DNA from: Agelaius tricolor
Lineage: Eukaryota > Chordata > Aves > Passeriformes > Icteridae
Direction of reading: 5' to 3'
NCBI GenBank assembly: GCA_023055355.1
Contig: JALJCS010000034.1
Span: 6,276,001-6,340,000, forward strand
DNA: 64,000 nucleotides
Translations under genes and position numbers: made by a program
Part shown: positions 13,691 to 39,000 of the stretch, one piece after another
Layout: each line of letters begins with the position of its first letter
Position numbering within the stretch: the stretch's first letter is position 1
Notes under the pieces: model-generated
What the model saw: only the letters and a program-made list of their open reading frames with translations
Databases searched by the model: none
What the model was told of the DNA's origin: nothing

Positions 13691-16600
13691 GCAGACACAT
13701 GAGGAATTTGAAGTGGAGAAAGTTTTAAAAAAAACAACCAAAACCTGGGCTACTGCAAGTGAAAATAGAGACTGTACTGCAGTGTAGCTATGCTACTGTT
13801 AGTCAGACTTAAGCAATAAACATGTCATGGAAAGTTCTCAAGGAAACCAGTCCGGTCTTCCTGGCAGGAGAGAATATCAGGGAGGAGAACTAAGAGCTCA
13901 ATAATTAAAGCTGAGCACAGGCTTTTGGCTAAGAAAGGAGTTTCAAAGCTAAGCTTTGAACACACTGCTTCATGTACCTCCAAACTTGAGGCACATTGCA
14001 AAAATACCCCTGGCAGGTTGAAACCACCTTGTTTGAGTCCTAGTGCAGCCACAGCAGCACAAAGCTCAGCACAGGCTACTTAATCCTCAAACACAGGGCC
14101 AGCCTCTGGCTCCAGTAAAACCAGGCATGGAAGTGACACAGATGTGAAGCAATTAACTCAAAGTACTTCTGAGAATGGAGCATGCAGGAAAAAAAACCCA
14201 AACAAACCAAATGTGAATTTCACTGGGGGGAAAACCCCCCCTTATTCTGATTTTGCCTCCTATTCAATATGAGCAAGGCTGTTCACTATTGAGGTGCAAA
14301 TGTCACAGAAGAAATATAACATCCCTGCTTTTGAAAAATGTAAATCCCAACTAGGAAACAAATTGCACCTTTGTACAAAGCTGTATAACTTCTCCAATTT
14401 CAACAGAACTACAGCTGCTTATGTTTACAGCTGAAAATAGTCCACTACAGTTTCTGTCCTTGGAAAATGCTGTCCTATGATTGCTTCAGAGGAGCTGCAT
14501 GGTCTAAGCAGGCACTTCAAATTTATTTTCAGCCAAGATGATGGCAAATAACCACATTCATTTAGTTAGTGATTGGTTCTATTGCTAAAACTGACAGAAA
14601 TCTCATTCTCTTTTCCTAAGCTCCTCTTATTTTAGAGGAAGAGGAAGCTGAGGTTGTTATGGCCCAGCAGCTACATAAATGTCACAGGTTGTCTGGGATC
14701 CCAGGAATACAGCAATGGTCACTTGAGCTTGCTCATTGCCACAACAGAGCTTCTGTGCTTCATGTGACACAAGGTAATGCCTGATGGCTGAGTGAATAAT
14801 CCTGCATACTCACAGCACAAATAAATACACCTCATACTGTGCTGCCTGTGACAGGTACAGATGATCCCTCCTTTGCTGCTTGTGTGAAGCACAATGAGTA
14901 AATCCATTCATTCTCTTCTGACAGAAGAAGGAATAAACAGTTCTACCAAGGCAGATTAACTCAATCTTTTTACACAGGATGTCTTAAAAGAAGATCTGTA
15001 CTCAATAAGATCTGGGCTTTTTAACTCTAAAAGACTGTTGAGATATGAATGCTCAATGTATTTAATATAAAAACTGTTTCTTACTGTATCTTCCTGCATG
15101 GAGGCAATAAAGTGCCATTCAAAACCGGTTGTTTTTTATTCAGAGGTCTTTTTGCATTCTGTGAAATACAGACAAAATTCATGTGCTCACAGTAAGCTCA
15201 GCGTACAGGGAAGTGGTAATCCCTGAGTTCTGGAAACATATATAAGAAGAAATGCTAATTTAAAAAAGGATTAAAATATAAGACAGTAATTGCTCTCATG
15301 ACTGTTGCACAGTTTGATATGGCTTGGAAACACCATTAACAAAGGAATTGTGCCTAAGGGAGCAGTCCACCTTTGCATGTAAGACTAGCTGTCAACACTG
15401 GCAGCTACACCCACAGCTGGCAATTGAATCAAGGGAGACCAAGGAAAACTCCACCCAACACCTAAATAAACTCTTAGGAAGGTGGAAACAATGCTGGCAT
15501 TGGGCAAGGATAAAAACAGCAGAGCAGCAAATCCTCAGACACCAAACCGCACTGAGTGCACCCCTCACCCAGTGCCTATCTGCAGGGCTGCATTTCCAGT
15601 GACTGTAGCTCTCAGCTGCCAAGAGAAAAGGCAAAGAAACACAGGAGAAAAGGTTTACAGAGCAGGGGACACACAGGTAACATTGCACCTGAGGATAAAC
15701 TGGAAACCAGCACCACCTCTGGATATTGTGATGCTCAAATGGAAAGAGAGAGAAATAGTAGAGTGAAGACTTAACATGAATAAAATGCATAGGCAACAAA
15801 TTGATGCTGCAGTCTTCTCATTTTTCCAGGCTGAATTCAGCTCAGATTAAGTCTGAGGTGGAATGTGCCTTGCATAAGCATTTTTTGGTTTGGTTTGTTT
15901 TGTTCCCATGTTATCTTCTGAGTCATAGAAGAACACTAAATTATTTGGCTAGATTGTAACTTAGAGCACAAAATAAATTTACAGACAGTGAAGGTGTGGA
16001 TAATACCCATAAGGAATTGGTCATATACTCCTAATGGAGCATAGTCAGAGTCAAAACTTTTAATGAGTTTTACTTCAAGCTTCAGCATAATCAAGACAGA
16101 GAGGTTGTGTTCTCACAAATTTTGGCCCAGTGCATTTTAAGATCAAGTATGTGAGTGGAAATCCCTTTTTCTGCTCATCTGTAAAACGTACTTATTGCAA
16201 TTATGACTAAGAAGCAGGGTATGAAGACTGCAGACCACTGTAAACAGTGAACACCCAGCAAATATGTTTCAAAATTACTGATCAAACTGCTGAAATACCA
16301 GACTGAAACAAGTGCCTGGAAATGAATTGTTATTGACAGAAATTTTGCTTTTCAGCACTCAAGTTTTAATCAGACAGGTGATTCTAAATGACAAGAGTAG
16401 GGTTTCTCATCTCTGAAAGCAAAGCTGAAAGGTGAGCTCCAAGAGCATTTGTATGGGTGGGCACAAAATCAAAGCAAATTCTCATTTGATAAAATTTTCT
16501 ATTCTTTGTAGAAACACAGAATTCAACTTAGTGAAAAAGAGACAGAAGCAGCCAAGTCTCCATGATCACATAGTTTCCCTTTAATAAAGTAAATTAACAA

Positions 16601-18390
16601 AAAATACTCAATAAACCCACTGCAAACATAACCTGGATTTGGTTCAATTTTGGTTTGGGTAAATCTCTCTTTCCCTAAGTTTTCTAGCATTACCCTCCAG
16701 AATGAATAACGCGGAAGAAAGCACCTGGAATGGGCTCCTCTTTCACAGGGTGGTCATGATAAACAGGAACATGCATTTCAAGTGGTGTTGGGCATGAAAA
16801 TATCCCACTGAAGTTTCGTGACTGTACAACTACAAAGTGCAATTTTTAAAAATAAATTGTTCTTGACATGAGGAGTTGGCAACAATTGCACTGAGTGTCT
16901 CACGTTGCTGACACACCCTGGCAGGCTCGGAGGGCTGCTGGGTGCTCATCCTGCTGTGCTGCCCCAGTGGCACTGAAACACACACCCTGTCACAGCCATC
17001 TCTTGGGCACATGCTGGGGAAGGCAAGGCACCATTTACTTGAATATTTAGAATACAAGGTTAACACATCAAAGCTAATATATTTGATGTATTAACTGTTG
17101 TTTTTTTTAAGTCCTAGTGGTCAAACAGATGCCAGGACTGATGGATCATTACATGCTCACAACTCATCATTTATTAAGGACACATCAGCGATGTTTCCAA
17201 GATTCAGCTTCTGTTGTCTAGACTGGCACCATGAAATACATCTGAGAAAGCTGCCCTGTGTCTGTGAAAAGCAGCAATAAGAAAGAAATATACCTATGGG
17301 AAGTAAGTGCAATATATGAACCTTGTGGCCAAGACACAAGCAAAGCTGCAGAGCAACAAATGATGATGTATTAAGATTGGTAAAATGTAACTTCATGCCG
17401 CCTTTTGCTTTTTATCATCCTTCCTACTCAGCTCTTTTTTACTGTTGTTGCCCATCAGACTTCTCCACTTGATGCAGTATGTCCTAAATCTTTACATTTT
17501 GGTCATGCAATAAAGTTGAAGGAAGGCTTGCATGCCCTATTTTAAGGGAGTGCTATTACTCTCCTAAAACTCTTCTTCAAAGAAGACTTTATGATAGCAT
17601 TTCTTTCAATGCTTAAGCCCTGAGAACAAGATTAGGTATCTGTGCTCTCTGATAAAAAGTGTCAGCAAAGGCTTTGTTACACGGTTGGTTTGTCTCACAA
17701 GCTCTGCTCACAGCAGATGCTGACCCCTGCAGACATAAATGCAACCCAACAACAGAGGAGTGATTCGAGTTCCTTTTTAATGAAACAGAGGAAAGCATCA
17801 TTTCACTGCACGTTTCAGGCTGGACAATCAATGGAGGTGCACCTTCATCACTCTTCAGGGAAATAATCTGGTCTTGAAATTAAATTCAGTCTCTTTTTCA
17901 CTAATCTTCCACCCTAGTTACTCAAGCCAGTGATGTTAATTCACACAGCTCCTGGTTTATCTGTAAGGACTCTCAGAGATTGACACAAACGCTTATCCAC
18001 AATCCACTTTAAAACCATTAAGGAGTGCGTGAAGGAGAAAGTGCAGCTTGATCTTAGCTGTATTTTATTTCAACAATGAAATTTGACTGGTCGTGAAGGA
18101 AGTGCTTGAGTTTACGGCCACAAGCTGGCAAACACTGGGAGAAACTGAAGTGCTAAATCACTCCTTTCATCCTGGATGCCTGCCGTGGCGAAAAAAACAT
18201 CGGGAGCATTCCCCTGCTCCAGGAGACAACAAGATGTTCATGAGGCGGGATAATTCAAGGGGCAAATAGAAACCAACAAAAATAAAAATCTTTTCCCCAA
18301 CCCAAACCAATTCCAACAACTCGATCTAGGGGGTGTGTCCCTGGCCCTGGAAGCGCGGATTATGACCAGAGGATCTTCAGGACAACCCCA
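13691..18390. other. Intergenic DNA upstream of PLK4; no gene seen
   Basis: Only short, mutually overlapping frames are present. There are no conserved-looking coding segments, no RNA gene and no clear transposon. GC content and CpG frequency rise from about 18.35 kb into the PLK4 promoter island. Confidence 0.55.
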
Positions 18391-18779
18391 AAATTTTCCA
18401 GGACTCCCTCATTGCGGGACGCCCAACGCTGAGGGTCTGCGCGCTCCCCTCACGGCGCACGCGCCCTAACGGCTGCCCGGGCACGCCCCTCCCCGCGCAC
18501 GCGCGGCGGCTCCTCCTCCTCCTCCTCCTCCTCCCAGCCCGGCCGCTGCGTGACGCGCTTGCGTCAGACGCAGCCTCGTCCCGGGTCGGGGCGGGGCCGG
18601 GGGGTAACGGCGCGACTTTTCAAAATGTCGGCGGGGGGGGCGCGGAGCGGCCGCCCCCGGGCCCGGGAGCGAGCGGGGCTGCGCCGCGGCGGGCGGCCCG
18701 GGGCGCCCTGATGGGTTAACCGCGCTCCCAGGCTCTCGGCACGACCGGTAGCGGGACCCGAGGGAGAACGGCCGGCGCC

Positions 18780-30723
<11,944 letters not shown>

Positions 30724-31245
30724 TTCAAGGAAACCAGGTGTCATGGCACAAGAGCTTAATAAACTCACTCACTGACTTCCCAGTAAAGTGACTGATCTCA
30801 CTCAGCTTATGCAGAGATTCTTCCATAATCTGGTGAAAAGCTAGGAAGGGGAGGGTTGCTCTCTTTATGTGTAGCAAATTGTGTGTGAAGTCTCATACAA
30901 AACATATTTTTCATTAAAGTGATGGATAAACTCACTCAAGCCAAGCTTTGAGAAACTTAGTTCTTGACTGTGTTAAGTCTTGGGAAATAATCTGAATCTG
31001 TTGTATTTTTTTTTTTTTACTCCACTGCTTCCTCAGTGCCAACAATCAAGGAAAATGCATCTGTGCTATTCAAGTACTTGTATTTGTAAATAACTTATAT
31101 TTTTATGTCTTACAAGTAATATATGTAAATATGTATATGTTTTATAAGTCTGTTTTTATTTTTTGTAGCAGCAGCTTAAAACTTCCCTGCACAAGCATGT
31201 TATACAGAAAAAAAAATAAATGCAGTGGTAATTGCCTGGATTTAT
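30724..31245 (+). terminator. PLK4: PLK4 3'UTR and poly(A) signal
   Basis: AATAAA stands at 31215-31220, followed by a T/G-rich stretch, about 495 bp after the TGA stop. An earlier ATTAAA lies near 30914. The 31215 signal is the best candidate for the main 3' end. On the opposite strand, AATAAA hexamers begin only about 20 bp further on (see the MFSD8 3' end). Confidence 0.65.
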
Positions 31246-33010
31246 TTATTTGTTTCATGGTCAAGTAATGGTTAAAGGAGAAGAGTTAAGAACTTTAGGT
31301 GGTTTTACCTTGTTTTACACATTGAGTAATACTTAGAGCAACTGAAGTAGCATTAACAGTAGCTTTTCTCCCAAACATTTGGCTTCAAGTGTGCTAACAC
31401 TCCTGATGGTGCTTGTATTTATACTTAACTACTCTATGACTTCCTTATCAGGCAGGAAAAGATCTTAAATCCAAAATGATGTTGGAGGGGGGAGCATGAA
31501 GAGTTTCAGAGGAGCTGGTGCTGGCTGTGTGCAAGCACAGCTCAGCTGAACTGCTTCAAGCCAGTTCTCCTTGTTCAGGTGCTGTTTAAGAGACAGAACT
31601 TTGGTTGCTTTGTCATGTCCAAATCAAGGTACTAGCTTGCAAATAAAGAATTTAGTACTAGGAACATTTCAGAACAATATACAAGTAGCACTTACTATTG
31701 AATTAGCTTATAAAAAAGTCCTTCTTCACAACATTTTGTGATTCTGTAGCAGTAAAGCCCATAAGAATAAAACTCCTCTATCCTCTTCAGTTAGTATTGA
31801 AAAAATCATCTTTTAATTCAGTAGTTTCTTAGTGTTTGAACAATTGAGTACACAGGAATAATAATCACATTTATTAAATTCACATAGTAGAGACATTAGA
31901 CAGCAGCCACAACTCTCATACTGGAGTTACTCCAGAGGTTTTCCCCCAGTAGCATTAAAACAGCTAAACAAACCCATACAGATGAGCTTAGGCCCCATTA
32001 TGAAGGAAAATTAGAGTCTCACTTTTTAAAATAAAGCCTGAATGACTAAAACAGTGTAAATTCCTGTTTCTTGTACCCTAATATCAGAAGAAATCAAAGT
32101 CTGCAGATAATAGTGAACACCCAGGAGCCAGTTTTCTCCTTTCACTTAATTAACCACCACTGCTCAGCACAGTGTATTCATTCTCACCAAGCACAAAAGT
32201 GTAAACTATTGTACTTAGATTTTTTTCTTGTAGTTAAGAAAAGCTGTGCATATTTCAATGCTGCAGGTTATCCTTCTTGCTATAAAAAGGCATTCAGCAA
32301 AGTAGTAGAGGAAAAATTGCACATTTGGTTCACTGTAGTTCAAGTAACAGCTGCTGAAACTGATTTTCAATGGCTCTTGGTCAACTGAAAGACCCAAATC
32401 CCACATCAAGTACCTGTGTGGAGGGCACCTCTCTTCCTCTATGTTTCTGTCACCTGTCATTTGGAATCCTGGAGGAGATGTAACAGGTTCCAGAACCAGG
32501 TGGGCTGTATTAACCAGTGCTTACAAGCCAACAAAATCAACATCAGAAGGTTTGCTCAAGTAGTGGTGTTTCCATACAAAGTGCATGCAGCTCAACTAAT
32601 CTTTTAGTTACAAAAGAGTTACCAATCCTGATTCACAGAATCAAGATAATATTTCATTTACTTCTTTCTGGAAAGGATGCACATAACCTGTGACCTTCAC
32701 AGCTGCACTCAGTGCACACGTACATCACATAAACTGTACACACTTCAGATGTGCCATGGTATTGCTCTGACCCATCACCTTCCTTCCTCTGCTGCCAGAA
32801 AAGCAGGACACAGAAGCCAGCTGCAGCAGGGCTAACCAGGTATTGGGGTATGACCAAGTTAAATGTTCTGTCAGTGTGTAAGTACAGGTGTACAGTTGTT
32901 AACCCACATCCAACAAGGTCAGTGGTTAGGTACTCCTCATTCAAAAGCAGAAATAAACTAAATATTACTTCTGCTTGGTTTTACTGTTTGGGTTTCTTTA
33001 AAATACGTAT
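31241..33010 (-). terminator. MFSD8: MFSD8 3'UTR with candidate poly(A) signals (minus strand)
   Basis: Minus-strand AATAAA hexamers (TTTATT on +) occur at 31870-31875 and, overlapping, at 31241-31246 and 31245-31250. The UTR therefore runs from the stop at 33011 to one of these sites. Which is used is unknown. No coding or RNA gene is visible inside it. Confidence 0.5.
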
Positions 33011-36000
33011 TTAACAATTCTCTTCCTGCATCCTCCCATATCTGACAGAAAATGCAATTAGTCTCTTGTATACTATCTCCAAGAGTAAGAGAGAGACTAC
33101 AACTACTCCACAGATCAAGCTGAATGCCCAGCGTGGCCCCAGGTGAGTGTAGATTTGGCTCACAAAAACAGGCCCAAGGATCCTTGCTCCACTTCCAGAG
33201 GCAGTCAACCATCCCATGTAGACACCCTACAGCAGATCAAAAGCTTATGTCAGTGATACAGGCATTATTTAGCTTGCTATTAATTCCAACCCATTAGCCT
33301 GACTAGAAAATGTACAAGGATTTAAACAACCACTTATCTTTCTTAACTCATTAAGACACTGATTACTTTGTTTCCAAGAGTACTGCTCAGCCTCTCCAAG
33401 CTTTCATTCCAAGGCTCCACTCATAGGTACTCTGCTGCTTTCTAACAAAAAACAAGTTCTGGCTGTGTTCTGGCTCAAAGCATTAAGTCTCTTGCACCAA
33501 AATATAACAGGAAAAAATGGGCCAAGGGGGAATAAAATTTTTTGTTAAGCAATAATGTAAGTTTGCTAGAGTGTTTCACTACTAAAAAATGCCCATACTG
33601 GGGGTCTAGTAGTAGTCTTTACAGTAGCCTATTTGTAGTCTTTATATAATAAACTTAGTAAGAGACATTATTCCATGTGGTATTCCAAATATGTAATTGG
33701 TATTTACAAAAAGGACTCTGCCAGTCTGCCAGAACAGTCATGAAATTTTCACATTGTAAGATTTGCATAAGTAGCACAAGCCTTGCTTTCCAATTCCCCT
33801 AGAGACTTGCCTTGGATTTTGAAAAAGATTGGAGCTCCTGCAAAGTTCTGCCCTGCTTAAAACACTTATTATTCTGCCTTGCAAAGTTCTGCCCTGCTTA
33901 TTATTTGGCTGATCACAAAAGGAATTTTAACCAGACCTCTCATTCTAATAAAGAGAGTGCACAGCAAATGAAACAAACCTTTTAGGGATGGTGCTTACCT
34001 GAGGCTTTGGTCCTAGGACTTTTGAGTATAGAGTGTAGGACATGACATTGCAAACAGGATAGCCCAAGCCTATGAGCACATCAGAGCTGATGTACTGGGC
34101 CAGGTAGATCATGGGAGTGTTCAGGCACCAGGACTGCGTGACAGGGCAGCCCACGGGTTCTGCTGTGTGGTTGGATGGCGGCTGCAGCTCTGGCAAACTC
34201 CAGAAAGGTGCTAACATTTCACTGGGGGCTGTTCTGGGAATGGAGTTGTTCTTTATTTCTGTAAAAATAAGTTACTCATATCATGAAGAACACAAGTGCA
34301 ATGAAAGGCTTTCAAAAGAAGGTGGTACAGTTAAGACTTGAACTTTACCTTGCCACTGGATATTTGGTAGTTTCTTCCCCCAAGGCAGTAAGATAAAGAA
34401 TCCAATCAAGACAATCAGTAAGCCTGCATGGAGTATGGCACGCTCACCAGTCCTGCCAAACAATGAAATTGCAGTTAAATGTATCATTTAATTCATGTAA
34501 AATTTAGGTAGCTGCTAATGACACAGCCCATTAGTTTGTGGAAATGATATCTGACCAAAACACTGGCAAGAAAAGTTACAAAATCACAGTAACTTAAAAT
34601 CAGCATTTCTTGTGATTCAAGGGTAAAACACAGTCAAATAATAGGGGGTTATGTTAACAGAATAAAGAACCACCACAACATCAAGACTGTGCCAAAACTG
34701 GAAGTATTTCATTGTCATAGTAAACCCAGACTCATTACCAGTAAAAGACTTGAGTAAGAGATTTGGCCCTGCCATAAAGCTTTTCACATTCAGCCAACAT
34801 AAGAAACAAAATCCCAAAAACTTACTTTTTTGACAGTGTTTTAACCACCATGAAAACAATAACTGATTCAATGCCAATCACACTAAGGATTATTCCATTA
34901 TAAAAAACAGCTTCTTTCCTGGTCCAGGAATACATATCCATTGTCAGTGGAGTAGCTATACTGGAATGACAGAAGAAAAATACAGTAATCATAAAAAGCT
35001 TCTTCCATACATTAGTGTCCATGCATATATCTGGTATACACCAAATATACTCTGAAGCATCATTAATCTATTTCTGAAACATGAAACAATGTTGGAGTTG
35101 AAAACCAAGCAAGGGTAATAGAGACACAAAAAAAAATCAGACCCTGTGAGAACAAAAATAATAAATTTTTGATAATGTTTAAATTTTAGCAACCAACCAG
35201 TCTCTGAAACCTCAGTTTTCTAAAAATAATGCAACTCATGACAGAGCCAAATTGTAAAATAAATTTTAACTACAATAGAGCTCAAAAAACTTGCAGAATA
35301 AATCATATGTACTCAAAGTATCTCCTAAGTTAAAAAAATGAAGTACACACTTGAGCCTGAGACAATTATGCTATGTTTTACTTTTTTTCTTACAGACAGA
35401 AAATTTGGGAGTAAATAACATACCTCTTAAAGCTAAAAAAATCCCAGTCATATAGAACAGTGTATTTCAGAATACAACTGTATCAACTCTACTATACAAC
35501 TGTTTTAATCATTACTGAAATAAAAGATGCACTGAAGCTTTTGGAGATAATCAGAATCATACTAAGAAATCACACAAAACTAAAACAAAATATAAAGAAT
35601 AAGGTACTCAAATGAACACATGTTTTTTTTGAACACAAGCTTTTTTTTTTTTTTCAATACTTAAAAAGTTGAGGATATGGGTTTGCCTCTATTGAAAAGC
35701 TTTTACATTAATGATTTCTCTACCACAAATATGGTAGCTATGGTAAAGATATGTACTGTTCTGTACATATCTTTAGTTATTGCTGACCTTTAATTCATTA
35801 CTTTAGTTATCACTGACCTTTGATACCTTATCAGTACACATCAGCTTGATTGCCTGTGGTTTTGGACTTCTACTTAGGAAGATGAGTGGAAGAGAAAAGC
35901 CTTTACATGCATCCCCACTCTGATTACTCTACATGTCCGAATATTTTGAGAGAAAATAGACAAACTTACGTTTCAAAGACAGCAAACACAAACAGGATGA

Positions 36001-39000
36001 CAAAGAAGAGAACGTTGAGTGCTACCACAGCAACGTGGTCAATGCTTCCTTCTGTGTTCTGATCCAGAACGTCACTTCCTGCAGCAACACAAAAGAATTA
36101 CCTGAACTGCACACTGAGCTTTTTCTTACGCCATCACAAATTACAAACAGCAATGATTTCTTTGGTCTTCCTAGTATTTAGCATGTAAGTTGGTGGACAG
36201 CTAGGCAGTTATACTTTGATACTCAAATTATAAAGTTCTTACATCAAAATGGAGTTGTTGAAATTTCAATTCCACTGTCAATTAGAGAAAATTATTTCCA
36301 AACTGGTTACATGGTCTGTTTTCCCAATGAATCTTGAGTGACAGCAAAATAAGCAAACTTCTTGAAATATCTGAACAATAGAAACCAAAATATTCTCTTC
36401 AAAGGTCAAAATTACATAGCAGGATTCTCAGGGTGAAAATATGGAAGGATCCATACAATTTTTTTTTCCTTCTTTGCTACCAGACAGCACTATGGGCACA
36501 ACATGATAAATGAAGCAATTTCTGGACCAGCTAGGGAGAGATGTAGCCTATTTTGCACATCAACTTCCCAGTGCATCAAACTTTAGAATACTTCTAAACG
36601 CTTCTATGTAATAAGAGAGTACTTCAAAATTATAATCACAGAATGAGTTTTCAAAGAAACACTGGTACCTTCTCCATCAGAATTGATACTTTTGTACTGC
36701 CGTCCCATGTCATCCACTCGATGCTCCCTAGAAATGTAAAACTTTTTTCATTAATACACACATTTATTTGATCTACTATTGAGTCAAGTTTCTATCAAAA
36801 TAAATGTAAATGCTATCATCTATAGGATAATTATTTGCAGCTCCATTAAACATCATCTACAAAGCTGGCACCTGACTGCAGTGAACACTATTCAAGAAAG
36901 GAAATAGTCTAGTGGGAGCATATTGGATATCCATATGCATTTGCACCAGTGGGATAATGAAAAAAAATGTCCCCTGAGAATCTTAAAGGAAAGACACAGA
37001 CACTGAGATCCCTGCAGACAACCTAATTTCTCCTTAGAGAAAATACATGGGCAGCAACTACCAATATTAAGCTATATCAAGCCTAATAGTCCAGTATCTT
37101 TAACTTTTTAAAAATCAGTTTACATTCTAACGATAACATCACCAAGATCCCTTTATGAGCATCAGAAAAATACAGGTATTCAAGAAGGTAGAAACACTTT
37201 AAAAATGAATAACAACTTATAGTTTTAGCAGGTTTATTACTCCTCCAGCTGAGCAGCATATTATTTGCTCCAAGTCACCCACAAAAACAAGGTGAGGTAT
37301 TTATAAGGTTTTTTTTTTACTTGATTACCTGAATATGGCAAAGATGAGAATAATATTAATAACTCCTAAGAGAGCTCCAAATAACACAGGTGTTGTGTAC
37401 ATGTTCAGCTGAAGACAAAGGAATTTCCACGTTACTCCTTCTTCTCCAATAAGTGTAAAACATGTCTGAAAAACTTAAGAACATCAATGTACTGTGAAAA
37501 TCTTGAGAATCATTAAGAAAACATTAGAACACATAAGAAAAGTTGTTCTAACTGCCAAGTAAAATTTAAGTATTATACCTGTCAAGCCTTTTACACTTTG
37601 AGACTTCTACTCTAAATAAACAAAATGGATACCAGTGGGATCTCAGCTAGCCAGGAAAGTACTTGATTACATAAAATAAACAGTATAAACAGCATCATGA
37701 CACTTATAGAACTGAATTCTGACTGTACCAATAGTTAATTTTCCTGGCCAATAGATGATTTATTTTTTTTTCCTCTTGCTCTTAGTGGAAAACATTGGTC
37801 CTGGGACTGGATTATCCCTTGTGCTATGGGCAAACTAGAGAGAAAAGATGCAGTGGGGGGGTTTAAATTAAATTTTAGATTGGTGCAGAGCAATTGGACA
37901 AGAATGCTTCATTTATATTGGCTTAGAGAAGTACAGATTAGTGGACCCCATTTATTCAATCGCGATATCACTGACAAACTATGTCTTAAAATCCCCTGCA
38001 TATAGCTGCTGAGGATTCCTACTTCCAATGCCCAATTTCAACCTAGTAAGAGAAGTGAGGAAAGAAGATTTTGCTTTACCTGGGCCTAATATGAAGCCAA
38101 CTGCTTGGCAGGCACTGGTATTGGCCATGGCGCTCGTTCTTTCCCTCAGAGAAGTGGCACCCGCAATATACGATCGAACTACAGCCACATTGCCTTCAAA
38201 AAAAGCCCCAAACCAAGCAAGTGTTCATGTAAATATCAAGTTCATATTGTTAAAGTGTTGAGTGACATTTATTTTAGGGGTTTGTTTGCTTGGCAGGCAC
38301 TGGTATTGGCCATGGCAGTCATTCTTTCCATCAGAGAAGTGGCACCCGCAATATATGATTGAACTACGGCCACATTGCCTTCGAAAAAACCCCAAACCAA
38401 GCAAGTGTTCATGTAAGTACCATGCTCATATTGCTAAACTGTTGAGTGACATTTATTTTAGGGGTTGGTTTCTGATTTTGCAAGGTAATACAAGCCAGCA
38501 CTCCCTCCAGTATTTTTACACAACAGCACAATTACACAATTTTGTTACAAACCGCTACAGGCCAACCCTTTGCTTTGTTAAATACTAAGTTCTCATTCAC
38601 ATAATGGTAAATCTGGTATTAAAACTTAATGTTAACCATCTTACACGAGACACAGAATGTAACAATTTCCAGAAATGTAAATCCTGCTGTGTTTACCTGC
38701 TCCAAACCCCACGAGAGCACGGGCAGTCAGCATGTAGTACTTGTTGTGGGCACGGGGCACGTGGACGTAGGCATAGAGACAATTAGCAGCTACTGAAATA
38801 GCAGTGGAAATGACCAGAGGCTCTCTCCTGGGCCTGTAGTTGGACCACAGGCCAAAGAGGGGAGAAGCAACCATTTGGCCAATGCTGTATGAAGCTATAA
38901 TCCAGCCCAGGAAACTGGCATCTGCTGTTGGATCAATCTGCAGGAACACATGAGTCAGATCTGTGGGCAAAGCACTGCAGAGTTTGATATTACCAGCAGC

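Noticed and set aside
15324..15799. Overlapping frames of 72-135 codons on both strands in the HSPA4L-PLK4 gap
   Set aside because: There is no recognisable domain, no splice context and no strand preference. They look like chance open frames.
38285..38378. Treating the second exon-5-like copy as an extra MFSD8 coding exon
   Set aside because: It lacks the exon's 3' end and a donor, and runs into a stop. The neighbouring copy has both correct splice sites and the right phase.
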